Source: Laccaria trichodermophora
Taxonomy: Eukaryota; Basidiomycota; Agaricomycetes; Agaricales; Hydnangiaceae
DNA: 64,000 nt
Assembly: GCA_018417955.1 (NCBI GenBank)
Contig: JACTVC010000022.1
Location: 372,001-436,000 of the forward strand
Reading direction: 5' to 3'
Every line of letters begins with the position of its first letter. Position 1 is the stretch's first letter. Positions 45,440 through 56,493 of the stretch are shown piece by piece. The position numbers were made by a program, and so were the translations under genes. Below the pieces are notes generated by a model. That model saw only the letters and a program-made list of their open reading frames with translations. It did not search any database and was not told the DNA's origin.

Positions 45440-47764
45440 TCACCTCCTCAGAACCCCATTATCTTTCCAGCACAGCTGCGCCTTGAGCTCCGTGAGGCCG
45501 AACAGCAAGGCAACTTCAAAGCTTGCTTTGTAGTACACCCTACCATCCTTACCTCTGTGAGGACCCAGAGAATGACCCAGCTTCGAAAGATCAACCTCAA
45601 TAGTACAGAGAGTGGAATACATCCCTACGAGTACGAAGTTATGTGGATCATGAATAGATCACAGGCAAGGAAAAGAGAGACGTACCAGCATCGATATCTC
45701 TCCATCGAGGGTTAGCGAGTTCTCCACGGTAGCAATCGAGGCTAACCGTTACTCGCGACAATTCCGGCAGAGAATCAGTTTCTTCAAAGTACGCCCTGCG
45801 GAACTCTTTTGTCTCAGACGTTTGCGTGTTCTGCACTTAGTGAATGAGCGACATCCACGTGAGACAAAGGACGGACAAATGGCCAACCTTTGGCAAAATA
45901 ACACTAAATGCGCCTGGAATTCGTCGATATCCTCCGGCAGAGGTAAAGGATGATGCGGATCTCTGTAGGTGCTCGGCATCGTAGATGTCATAGGGGATAT
46001 GGCAGTGGATGCCATAAGTGAATCTCGACACGCGACTCCTGACGGAGTGATCGAGGTAGAAAGAAAGGGCACCATCCGCAACGGCTTTATTTCTAGAGGA
46101 ACATCAGGAGGGCGGCACCTCATTCGTACCAATTGACTTACACATGACTATCCGGACGGAGGACAGCCAGACCCATCTGGTTGCAAGCTTCCTTGAGCTC
46201 GGCAAAGAGCCAATCGCTAGCTGCAAAACCTCCAACAAGAAAGACCGACTGAAGTAAGAGTAGAATGAAAAGATCCCAATGTAACGTAGCCAAGACCGAC
46301 CTTGATGGGCTTTCGTGCATTTTGTGATTGTTCTTCGATGGCATCGACGATACAGTTGACTGAGGGTTCAAAGAAAGACGCAACGTCCGACCTGAACGGA
46401 ACGCTTAGACAGATCATAAACAGGCAAAGTCCATCTTACCCAGAAAGCTTCAGCTGGCCTGAGCGAATTCCGACAGCCAGATCCTTATCTCGGAGGGAGC
46501 CAAATCTGATATATTGTGGTTCGTCTTTATTCCTGAATCGCAATTTCGTTGTCTTGTCAAAGCAATCCGCCATCTGGGGCACGTCCTCCAGATATTTTGA
46601 GTTGCGGAGGTGGGCTACAACAGCCATGAGGTGGATCAGAAAAGGTATCTAGAAACCTCACCTTCCAGATAAGCACGAGCATTGAAGGTGACGAAGATAG
46701 ATCCATTGAAGTGACCTGCGATGATGAACATAAGGAATAAACGACTTCCAAACTTTCAAGCCAACTCACATTGGGGTGAAGCAATCTCCTCAAAAGAATC
46801 GGCCGAGCCAGAAGCACAACTATAAGCACTGAGGTCAATAGTTCCTCCACCCGCATCAACAATCAAAACGCCCGAATCATCCTTCAAAACATCGTCAGGA
46901 AGTGATCATAAGGACGTATCGTTATCTTACCTTCATCGCGCCTGCCGGCAGCCCACTCTGGATGCAAAAATGAAGACTGGCTTCTCCCTCAGTAACAAAT
47001 GACACGCGTGCCTGACCCGCCTCGTCGTTAGGTACTAATCCTGCAAGCACAGCTGCACGACGCATCTGCTCTTGCTGTGCGCCCTCCCACCCATTCGGAT
47101 GGGATAGGACGAAGTCGATGGTGTCCTCCATCGAGCCCCACCAATTATCGCCCATCCCATGCACCTCCTCGATGTACGTGCGGGAGCAGTGGAACAAATA
47201 TTCCAGAAAGTCGGCGAACACTTCGACAGCGTTTTTACTTTCAGGCAAAGGAGGAATCTTCTCTCTGATATCTTCCATAGACCCTGGGGTTTGGGGTCGG
47301 AGATGAAGCTTGAACCTAAGTCGATGTTTTTAAAAACCGGGAAGTCGACGTGGAGGGTTGGATTAGATGACAAACCATGGACAACTGAGCCACTGCTCTT
47401 CTTCTTTCTGAGTGGCAAGACCTTCGCGTAAGGCTTCTGCGCCGGCCGCACGAACTACGCCATATTGATCGTAGTAGAGAAGGGAGGGTATCTTGCAGTC
47501 CCCACCGACTTGTTCTTGAGCAGGAAATCTGGGAAGATCGTTCACCTTGGTCGGCAAGTAAGGCGCTGAGTGTTACCTAGTAACTCCTCTAATTTCCGGA
47601 ACATGACCTGGATCAAGAATGCTAGGAACATATGAAGAATTAATTATATTTTGATGAAGACTTTAAGGTACATACCTGTAGGAGACCCCGCTGTATGTTG
47701 TCCCCACATCGAATGCCAGGACAAGCTTCCTGCGAGGGCCGGTGTATGGAGAACGGGGTTGCAT
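45440..47764 (-). CDS. HSPA12-like Hsp70 ATPase, copy 3
   Basis: It starts at ATG 47764 (MQPRSPYTGP), with phosphate-1 FDVGTTYSG near 47710. FPAQEQVGGDCKIPSLLYYD lies near 47530, HPNGWEGAQQEQMRRAAV near 47090, FVTEGEASLHFC near 46990, phosphate-2 VDAGGGTID near 46850, DKTTKLRFRNKDEPQYIRFG near 46560-46510 and FLVGGFAASDWLFA near 46240. All exons appear open and the copy looks intact. At the 3' end CWKDN runs straight into GVLRR and stop (45440), whereas copies 1, 2, 4 and 5 have an intron of about 55-70 nt at exactly this point, so this copy has lost the intron or the others kept it. The role is inferred as an ATP-dependent actin-fold protein; substrates are unknown. Confidence 0.87.
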
Positions 47765-48569
47765 GTTGCTCAAAGGCGAAAGTGTTACAACCTGTTGCCA
47801 ACCTCAACCTTCACACTTTATGTTGGACGAGTCGGCTGGAATCGCTTACGACATGCAGCTAACACGTTGGAATAAACTTCGATGGGGAGTCTGGAACTTG
47901 ATCGAAACATGGGGAGACAACACCTGTAGAACATGGTATGAAGTGGTGCGAGAGACACGAGGATAACAAAGCTTGTCATCGAGTTCGAGATTCAAGCTTC
48001 AGGCCTTCAGGAAGATGACATCCCTTCAGCCGCCCAAAACACGTGTTGAGGTCGGAACATTGTCATTCCAGGAAGTTCAACCAAAATGAATTCCCTTGAT
48101 ATAGGTAAGCACTGGTGAGCAGATAGTCAATAGATAGTCGGACAGTGCTTGAATAATGTGAAAACGAACAACATTTGCATATGCGCCGGTGAACTCTATT
48201 TCCGTCCCCTTCTAAGGACCTTTCAAGATTTCCGATATCTTCAAACCCCAACGAGGTCATTCAAGTCCTCCGTTTCGGCACCGTGAGTGCTTTTCGTTAA
48301 GTTGGTTCTTCATCCGCTGCCACAAGGACTTTACTACAGCAATGACAAACGTATTGAACACCTTCGGATGCTTTGCTTTGGTCGATTTTATATGATTCAT
48401 GTTCCATATTTTGGCAAAAGAGGGTCTTTTATTACAAGGGCAGAGTCCATTAAGTCGGCATTCGCTAGATTCAGACATGTGTGGATTGCGCCGAAGTGTT
48501 TTTACTAGGGATCGTTGTTTGGGTCTGAGAAGTCTGAGACTGACCATGATGATGGTCTCCAACAAACCT
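47765..48569. other. Intergenic stretch between divergent Hsp70-like copies 3 and 4
   Basis: A leftward open frame (48257-48583) is basic and unrecognised. The two Hsp70-like genes on either side are transcribed away from this stretch. Confidence 0.4.
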
Positions 48570-48721
48570 TCACCTGCAACCACCTACGATTCGCACACAT
48601 CGCACACTGCTCAGCACCCTAAACCTCCTAAAACACTAGACAAAGTGGAACCTAGCCGTACCAAGACATTTTTAAAATGATAAAATGAAGCCAGCGGGAT
48701 GTCTCCTTATTGCTTTCCAAA

Positions 48722-51128
48722 ATGATTTGCGCACCGTATAACGGGCCTGGCCGAAAACTCATTCTCGCATTTGATATAGGGACGACTTTTAGTGGAATAT
48801 CTTATAGGTATGGATTAAAGTTGACTGCGAGTTCATCATGTTGCTCATGTTACGCGTCTTAGCATTCTCGATCCTGGCCAAGTACCAGAAATAAAAGGAG
48901 TAACCAGGTAGGAGCAGACCAAAAGCTTTATTAACTTCAAACTTATTCTTCTAGGTTCCCGGCTGACGAACTGGGGAACGGCTCTTCAAAGATTCCTACT
49001 GTGATCTACTACGATCGATATGGCAAAGTTCGTGCTGTGGGTGCTGAAGCGCTGCGAGAGTCTGTACAAGACAAAGCTGTGAGCGAGGAATGGATCAAGG
49101 CGGAGTGGTCAGTCTTGCTCTTTTGTTATCACGTCACAAATCTGATGTGTTTTTAGGTTCAAGTTGCATCTTCGCCCCTTCCCCGAAGAATCGATGCACG
49201 TGGGGAGCGAACTACCCCCTCTCCCCCTGAACAAGTCTTGCATTGAGGTCTTCGCTGACTTTCTCACATACTTGTTTCAATGTGCCTCGAGATTCATCAA
49301 AGACGCACACGCCAACGGAGAGAATCTGTGGTCCTCTGTCCAAAAGGATGTCCATTTCGTCCTCTCCCATCCTAACGGCTGGGAAGGTTTCCAACAGTCC
49401 CAGATGCGGAAGGCGGCAATTCTAGCAGGGCTCATCTCGGATACGCCTGATGAACATGCGCGCATTACATTTGTGACGGAGGGCGAAGCAAGTCTGCACT
49501 TTGCGATTCAAAATGGCTTGTCCGCCGAAGACATCAAGGTAGGGACGGTGATGCCATGTATGGTTTACCGCTGACTCTTTTGCAGGAAGGAGATGGCGTC
49601 ATTATCGTAGATGCTGGCGGAGGGACTATCGATGTGAGCACTTACGGTAAGAGCGCCAACAAAGAGGCCTTCGAAGAAATTGCTGCTCCGGAATGTATGT
49701 CTTAACTCTCACCTTTTCGCCATTGGCGCTAATGTCTACGTCCTGCCAGGTCATTTCCATGGTTCCATATTTGTTACTGTTCATGCGCGGCTCTTTTTGA
49801 GTGGTAAGACACTTGACTTTATGATTCCGGTTGCTTGAGCTGACTTCCTAACATAGAACACTTGGCAGAATCACCTTTCATCGACGATCTCGACGACATT
49901 GTCCGCTGTTTTGACTACACCACGAAATTGCGATTCCGAAGTGAGTATGAACCGGAATACATTAAATTCGGATCAACAAAGGAGAACGACCCCGAACTCG
50001 GAATCCGGTTTGGCCAACTCAAATTGGCGGGGTTTGTGACATTCCAATCTCTCGAGCACTTGATTAAACAAGCGACCTCGCAGATCTGACATTTGTACAT
50101 TCTTCAAGCCCTCAGTCGAGTGCATTATCAATGCCATCTTAGATCAGCGGAAGTCGGCTAAGGGAAGGATCTCGGTGCGTCAACGTTCTACACCTCGCCA
50201 AGTTAATGCCTGATCTGCCATCAATGTACAGCACGTCGTTCTTGTGGGAGGCTTTGCGGCTAGCAACTGGCTATTAAGCGAGGTTCAAAGGTCACTCGAG
50301 CCCTTTCATCTCAACATCTTCCGGCCCGACACTAGGGTGTACGTCTATGCCATCGACGACGATAATTCCTTTTCTTATCTCACCAACAGTAACAAGGCAG
50401 TTTCAGATGGTGCAGTGTCCTTCCACATAAGCAGCATTGTTCGAAGCCGTATTTCGAAAGTAGCTTATGGTGTCCCCTGCGATCCATACTATGACAGCAC
50501 AAACACAGAACACCTGAAACGCTCGTCATCTTCGTACCAAGGAGCTTCGGGCGCGTACATGGTTCCTAAAGGCTTCAGCAACATCTTGCCTGCCGTCCGT
50601 GTACCCACTTCACCCTTAACGCTATCCGTTGCTCAATAACCCGATCCCAGCAGAAAACCGCAGTATCAGACAAGACAGAAATCCGTCACAGCTATGTACG
50701 CGATTGGGTGACAAAGTTTACGGAGTTCCATGAATGCATTTGGTGTTATCGAGGCGAACTTTCTCAACCTGAGTGGTTAGATGTGGACGCTGGTCAGTTG
50801 CCCTTTTTCTTGGCCTGTCCACCCGTGTCAAGCTACCACAACAGATATGTACACACTCGTGTGCGATATCATGGTAGACGGTTCACTCATGAAGCAACCT
50901 CTACTACCTAGAATCGATGGGACAGGCGGAAAGTACTATCGCGTGAACTATGATGTCATTTTGTTGTTCGGATTGACCGAGTTGCAGGCACAGGTGGCTT
51001 GGAAAGAAGATGTACGTCTTCCTTATACCTCACTATCTGTGATATTTGCTGATCATATGCTTATATAGGGCGTTGAGAAACGGTACGTTCGCTCCTTAGA
51101 TATCATCTCGAGAACATCTGGGTTCTGA
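48722..51128 (+). CDS. HSPA12-like Hsp70 ATPase, copy 4
   Basis: It starts at ATG 48722 (MICAPYNGPGRK), with phosphate-1 FDIGTTFSG (near 48770) and the first intron at 48808. SILDPGQVPEIKGVTR lies near 48860, FPADELGNGSSKIPTVIYYD near 48960, FKLHLRPFPEESM to WEGFQQSQMRKAAI at 49155-49420 and FVTEGEASLHFAIQ near 49480. Phosphate-2 VDAGGGTIDVSTYG lies near 49610, YTTKLRFRSEYEPEYIKFG near 49915, VLVGGFAASNWLLSE near 50235 and WKED then GVEKR near 51000-51085. All exons read through. The CGG TAC after GVEKR replaces the stop of the other copies, so the protein runs 14 codons further to TGA 51126-51128. It is the upstream member of the tandem duplication and looks intact. Confidence 0.85.
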
Positions 51129-51603
51129 TACGGATAAAAGGACTCCCGCGAAGATCATTTACTCGCCGGCATGATCCACAAGTCTTGGCTTGTGAATGTG
51201 AAGACTGTATTTTCCTCGTGAACGAATGATAGTGATAATTTTGCGCCAGTCTCGATGTGGCGTTGGGAAACATCCGTGAGCCTCCAAACAAATTTGTAGT
51301 GTTGAAGTGTACAAGTAAGTATGCAGCGTCGATGCAATATACAACCTCAACTTTCCTGAGGGCGCAGACTACTGCGCAAATTGCCATTTCTGATCCAATA
51401 CCGCCCTTCGGCGTCAACTCACAAAAGTCTACCAAAACTGAAACTTAATCAACCTCGATACGCCCCCACCACCGCACGCCAGCCATGTAAAAGCATGTTG
51501 TATCACTGTTCACTGATCACACGGATTTACGCCTCATGGCAACAACATCTCCTGCATGCAAATACTAGCTTGAACTGTATCATAGAAAGGGTGCAACTAT
51601 ACC

Positions 51604-51745
51604 ATGCAGCTCACCCATGGCATCCCACTATCAATCGTCGCCACTTACGTCGAGGTAGCTGGTCTACCTATGGCTTCCGTCTTTGGGGCGTTCAAGCTCC
51701 TCACTCTCTGGAAACACGCTCGGCTGTCACACTATCGTTTACGAC
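51604..51745 (+). pseudogene. Truncated 5' end of a coiled-coil family gene at the duplication junction
   Basis: The first codons (MQLTHGIPLSIVATYV...) match the start of the gene at 54852 almost residue for residue, up to WKHARLSHY. The sequence then switches to the DNA that lies upstream of Hsp70-like copy 4. The coiled-coil body is missing, so this is a breakpoint remnant. Confidence 0.85.
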
Positions 51746-51747
51746 CA

Positions 51748-54700
51748 TCACCTGCAATTTCCCACAATTCGCATACACCGCTCGCCACCCAGCATAAACC
51801 TCCTAAAACACTAGACAAAAGGAGAAATAAGCTGCCTCAAGTGGAACCTTGCCGGACCAAGACATCTTCAAAAGCTAAAATGAAGCGAGCGGGATGTCTC
51901 GTTATTGCCTTCAAAAATGATTTGCGCCCCGTATAACGGGCCTGTCCGAAAACTCATTCTCGCATTCGATATAGGGACAACCTTCAGCGGAATATCTTAT
52001 AGGTATGGATCAAAGTCGACGGCGAGATCATCATGTTGCTTATGTTACACGTCTTAGCATTCTCGATCCTGGTCAAGTGGCGGAAATAAAAGGAGTGACT
52101 AGGTGGGAGCAGGCCAAATGCTTTATTAACTTCGAACTTATCCTTCTACATAGGTTCCCGGCTGACGAACTGGGGAACGGGTCTTCAAAGATTCCTACCA
52201 TGATCTACTACGATCGACATGGCAAAGTTCGTGCTGTGGGTGCTGAAGCGTTGCGAGAGTCTGTACAAGACATAGCGGTGAGCGAGGGATGGATCAAGGC
52301 GGAATGGTCAGTCTTACTCTTTTATTATCATATCATGCTCTGATCTGATGTGCTTTTAGGTTCAAGTTGCATCTTCGCCCCTCCTCCGAAGAATCGATGC
52401 ACGTGGGGAGCGAATTACCCCCTCTCCCCCTGAACAAGTCTTGCATTGAGGTCTTCGCTGACTTCCTCACATACTTGTTTCAATGTGTTTCGACATTCAT
52501 CAAAGACTCACACGCCAACGGAGAGAATCTGTGGTCCTCTGTCCAAAAGAATATCCATTTCGTCCTCTCCCATCCTAACGGCTGGGAAGGTTTTCAACAG
52601 TCCCAGATGCGAGGAAGGCGGCAATCCTAGCAGGGCTCATCTCGGATACGCCTGATGAACATGCGCGCATTACATTTGTGACGGAGGGCGAAGCAAGTCT
52701 GCACTTTGCGATTCAAAATGGCTTGTCCGCCGAAGATATCAAGGTAGGGACGGTGATGCCATGTATGGTTTACCACTGACTCTTTTGCAGGAAGGAGATG
52801 GCGTCATTATAGTAGATGCTGGCGGAGGCACTATCGATGTGAGCGCTTACGGTAAGAGCGCCAAAAAAGAGGCCTTTGAAGAAATTGCTGCTCCGGAATG
52901 TATGTCCTAACTTTTACCTTTTCGACATTGGTGCTGATGTCTACGTACTCCCAGGTCATTTCCATGGTTCCATATTTGTCACTGTTCATGCGCGGCTCTT
53001 TTTGAGTGGTAAGATACAGTTGACTCTATGATTTCGGTTGCTTGAGCTGACTTCCTCACAAAGAATACTTGGCAAGATCACCTTTCATCAACGATCTAGA
53101 CGACATTGTCCGCTGCTTTGACTCCACCACGAAATTGCGATTCCGAAGTGAGCATGAACCGGAATACATTAAATTCGGATCAACCAAGGAGAACGACCCC
53201 GATCTCGGAATTCGGTTTGGCCAACTGAAATTGGCGGGGTTTGTGACATTCCAATCTCTCGTCCACTTGATTAAACAAGACGGCCTCGCAGATCTGACAT
53301 CTGTACATTCTTCAAGCCCTCAGTTGAGTGCATTGTCAATGCCATCTTAGATCAGCGGAGGTCGGCTAAGGGAAGGATCTCGGTACGTCGACGTTTTACA
53401 CTTCGCCAACTCAGTGCCTGATCTGCCATCAATGGACAGCACGTCGTCCTTGTGGGAGGCTTTGCGGCTAGTAACTGGTTATTAAGCGAGGTTCAAAGGT
53501 CACTCAATCCCTTTCGTCTCAACATCTTCCGGCCCGACACTAGGGTGTACGTCCATGTCATCGACGACGATAATTCCTTTTCTCATCCCACCAACAGTAA
53601 CAAGGCAGTTTCGGATGGTGCAGTATCCTTCCACCTTAACAGCTTTGTTCGAAGCCGCATTTCCAAAGTAGCGTATGGTGTTGGGTGGCATCCAAAATAT
53701 GACAGTACAAACCCACAACACCTGAAACGCTCGTCAACTATGTACAAAGCAGCTTCGGGGGAGTACCTGATTCCCAAAGGCTTCGGCATTATCTTGCCTG
53801 CTGTCCGTGTAACCACTTCACCCTTAACAATATCCATTGCTCAATTACCCGATCTCAGCAGAAAACTGCAGTATCAGGCAAGACGGCATTCCGACGCGCC
53901 TTTAAGCGGGTTGAGAGGGCCAAACTCACGGAGCTCCATTTAAAGATTTTGTGTTACCGAGGCGAACTCTCTCAACCTCAGTGGTTAGATGTGGACTCTG
54001 GTCAGTTGCCCTCTTTCTTGGCCTGTCCATCCATCTCAGGCTACCACAACTGGCACAACAGATATGTACAAAGGCGTGTGCGATATCACGGTAGACGTCT
54101 CACGTCTGAAGCAAGCTCCACTACCTAGAGTCGATGGGACAGGAGGAAAGTACTATCGCGTGAACTTTGATGTGGTTCTGTTGTTCGGATCGACCGAGTT
54201 CGAGGCACAAGTGGCTTGGAAAGAAGATGTACGTCTTTTTTATAACTGACTATTTGTGATATTCGCTGATGATATGTTTATATAGGGTGTTGAGAAACGG
54301 TACGTTCGCTCTTTAGATTTCATTTTGAGAACGTATGGGTTCTGATGCAGATAACAGAACTCCCGCAAAGATCATTTACTCACCGTCATGATCCACAAAA
54401 CTTGGCTTGTGAATGTGAAGACTGCACTTTCCCCGTGAACGAATGTCAGTGATAATTCTGCGGCGCAGCCTCCATGTGGCGTTGGGAAACACCCGTGAGC
54501 CTCCAAGTAGATTTGTAGTGTTGAAGTACAAGTATGCAGGCAGCAACGATCCAATATACAACTTTCAGGGCGCACACTACTGCGCAAATTGCCATATCTG
54601 ATCCAACACCGCCCTTGGGCGCCAACCTACAAAAGTCCATCAACCAAAACTGAAACGCAGTCAACCTCAATACGCCCCCACCACCGCACGCCAGCCATGT

Positions 54701-54983
54701 AAAAGCGTGTTGTATCACTGTTCACCGATCACACGAGGTCGGGAATCGAGTCAACTAGCCCAGGGAGGTCCACACGTTTACGCCTCATGGCAACATCTCC
54801 CGCATGCAAATACTGGCTTGAACCGGATCGCAGAAAGGGTGCAACTGTAACATGCAACTTACCCATGGCATCCCACTATCAATCGTCGCCACCTACGTCG
54901 GGGTAGCTGGCCTATCTATGGCTTCTGTCTTTGGAGCGTTCAAGTTCCTCACTCTCTGGAAACAGGTTCGGCTGTCACGCTAT
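51748..54983 (+). repeat. Tandem segmental duplication, unit 2
   Basis: It is collinear with 48570-51747 at an offset of about 3178 bp, increasing slightly along the unit through small insertions. Similarity continues up to the codons around LWKQVRLSRY of the coiled-coil gene at 54852, beyond which only this unit has sequence. Confidence 0.88.
51917..54345 (+). pseudogene. HSPA12-like Hsp70 ATPase, copy 5, frameshifted
   Basis: It is a near twin of copy 4 from ATG 51917, with phosphate-1 FDIGTTFSG (near 51967), phosphate-2 VDAGGGTIDVSAYG (near 52812) and VLVGGFAASNWLLSE (near 53450). At about 52610 two extra bases (CAGATGCGAGGAAGG against CAGATGCGGAAGG in copy 4) shift the frame, and it stops shortly after at GRRQS. 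Further disruption is seen near 53860-53960, where the exon matching the region before RGELSQP no longer reads through. The remaining exons look well conserved, so inactivation came after the duplication and is recent. A sequencing error at 52610 alone would not explain the second lesion. Confidence 0.85.
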
Positions 54984-56237
54984 AAAGCCGAAAAAGAGGC
55001 AACTGCTGCTCAATTGGCATCGCTTCGTCATGCGTTAAGCGCCAGCCAAGCCTTGGTTCGGGAGAAGGAGGCGAAGGTGGGATCTTTGGAGGAGGATGTT
55101 GGGAACGCGAAGAAGAGGTTGGAGGAAGTCGCAAGAGAGCTGGAACTTTCTCGGGTTCAGAACCAGACACTGGTCGAACGGGGCAAGAGCCTTGCTACTG
55201 AAGTTCAGTGGCTGAACGGCGAAACTCAACGACTGAACCATGATCATGCGCAGACGGTTGAGCTGCTGCAAACGAGGACTGCGGAGTTGAAGGGCGCTCA
55301 AGCCTTTTTGACCAAAGCCGATCACCTGTCGGGCGCAGATGTGATCGGGTTGGTGGAGGGTTTGAATTCGGAGATCATGCAGATTGCGGCCTTCATGGCG
55401 GAGTCATTCGTTTCCGAGGAGAAGATGAAGAGGGTGATTGACACTAGTGAGGAGGAATCGGACGAGTTGAGGGATGCGCGTGGGCAAGCCACGGAAGTGC
55501 TGGGCACAAATATGGTCGTGCTTTTGAAGAGTTTTCAGCATCAGGACGATCCCATTCTGCTCCAAATCGCCTTCCAAGCATGCATGTGTGCTTACACCCA
55601 CTGGATCATCTCCTCGTGGTACTTTGAAGACCCCGAGATCGAGCACGTCCTCAATGAAATCTTTGCGAGGGTTCGGGAAGCCGGTAAGTACCCTCCCAAG
55701 GGAAACTCGCCAAAGAACCACGCTAAAACCAAATTTTCAGAGGAACAAGCCGTCTCCGGAAGATGGCGTTCTCTGACGCGGACACACCTGCACCGAATGC
55801 TGGGCCGGGAACCGGACATGTCGATGTACATGGTTGATGCCTTTGTCAACGTGCTCATCACGGCAGGTTATCAAGAAAAACCAGCTGCGCTCCAAGATCG
55901 AATCATGAACGACTTTGCGGGCAGGATAAGAGTGATCCTCCAAGGTGCCCAACGCTTAAACAGGTCAATCGGAGAAGGTGTTACGTCGTGTGACCTTGAA
56001 GCTCTGTACATTGCCCCAAGTGTGTCGTACGACCCAACGACCATGGAGGACGGCTTCGAGACAGCACCCAAGGACCAGGCAACAACGCCCGAGAAGGTGC
56101 TTTGCACGACTGATTTGGGCCTTGTTCGCGCGGAAAAAGTGTCTGGGGCGGTGGGCGAGTGGCAGGAGCTGGTCCTGTTGAAACCAAAAGTCGTCCTGCC
56201 TTCTGGACTGGACGATATTGTCTCTGCCGGGGAGTAA
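54852..56237 (+). CDS. Coiled-coil protein family, paralog 3
   Basis: The frame is open for 461 codons from MQLTHGIPLS to 56237. However, the family intron is present at 55684-55740 (GTAAGT...TTTCAG, 57 nt, a multiple of three), so the spliced product is 442 residues and the unspliced frame also stays open. The N-terminus has a hydrophobic stretch (LSIVATYVGVAGLSMASVFG) that could be a membrane anchor or signal. A coiled coil follows (about residues 40-160), then the conserved core TAELKGAQAFLTKADHLSGA and LNSEIMQIAAFMAES, then EEQAVSGRWRSLTRTHL, and the tail CTTDLGLVRA ... LLKPKVVLPSGL. It is a paralog of 36442-38129 and 38512-40927. The function is unknown. Confidence 0.87.
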   Translation: MQLTHGIPLSIVATYVGVAGLSMASVFGAFKFLTLWKQVRLSRYKAEKEATAAQLASLRHALSASQALVREKEAKVGSLEEDVGNAKKRLEEVARELELSRVQNQTLVERGKSLATEVQWLNGETQRLNHDHAQTVELLQTRTAELKGAQAFLTKADHLSGADVIGLVEGLNSEIMQIAAFMAESFVSEEKMKRVIDTSEEESDELRDARGQATEVLGTNMVVLLKSFQHQDDPILLQIAFQACMCAYTHWIISSWYFEDPEIEHVLNEIFARVREAGKYPPKGNSPKNHAKTKFSEEQAVSGRWRSLTRTHLHRMLGREPDMSMYMVDAFVNVLITAGYQEKPAALQDRIMNDFAGRIRVILQGAQRLNRSIGEGVTSCDLEALYIAPSVSYDPTTMEDGFETAPKDQATTPEKVLCTTDLGLVRAEKVSGAVGEWQELVLLKPKVVLPSGLDDIVSAGE

Positions 56238-56493
56238 GTTTGTATCACTTATGTATTTTTCGTGTATCTTTCGAACTTGTTGTCCATTCTATCGTGATTC
56301 GTCAACTGCATGTATCTTATGTATGAATGACTACTTACCTTGCTCGTTGGCTGAGTTCAACGTTATGGCTTGATGTAGAGTGCTTGAAGCAATGCTGCAA
56401 GTCGAGAATTTGGTGGCTGTGTCAGAACCGTTCACCATGTGATGCTCGAATTACGGTATTATTCGTACAGCTCCATCCCAAAGCACAAGTATA

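Larger units (their letters stand above)
48570..51747 (+). repeat. Tandem segmental duplication, unit 1 (about 3.18 kb)
   Basis: The unit starts at TCACCTGCAA (48570), carries Hsp70-like copy 4 and the first 45 or so codons of a coiled-coil gene, and ends near 51745. The next unit starts with the same TCACCTGCAA word at 51748. The two are collinear and highly similar over the whole length, including introns and intergenic DNA. Confidence 0.88.

Noticed and set aside
54852..56237. Reading the coiled-coil paralog 3 as an intron-less 461-residue protein
   Set aside because: The 57 nt at 55684-55740 has GT and AG ends and sits at the exact place of introns in the other two paralogs, so the open frame through it is most likely coincidental.
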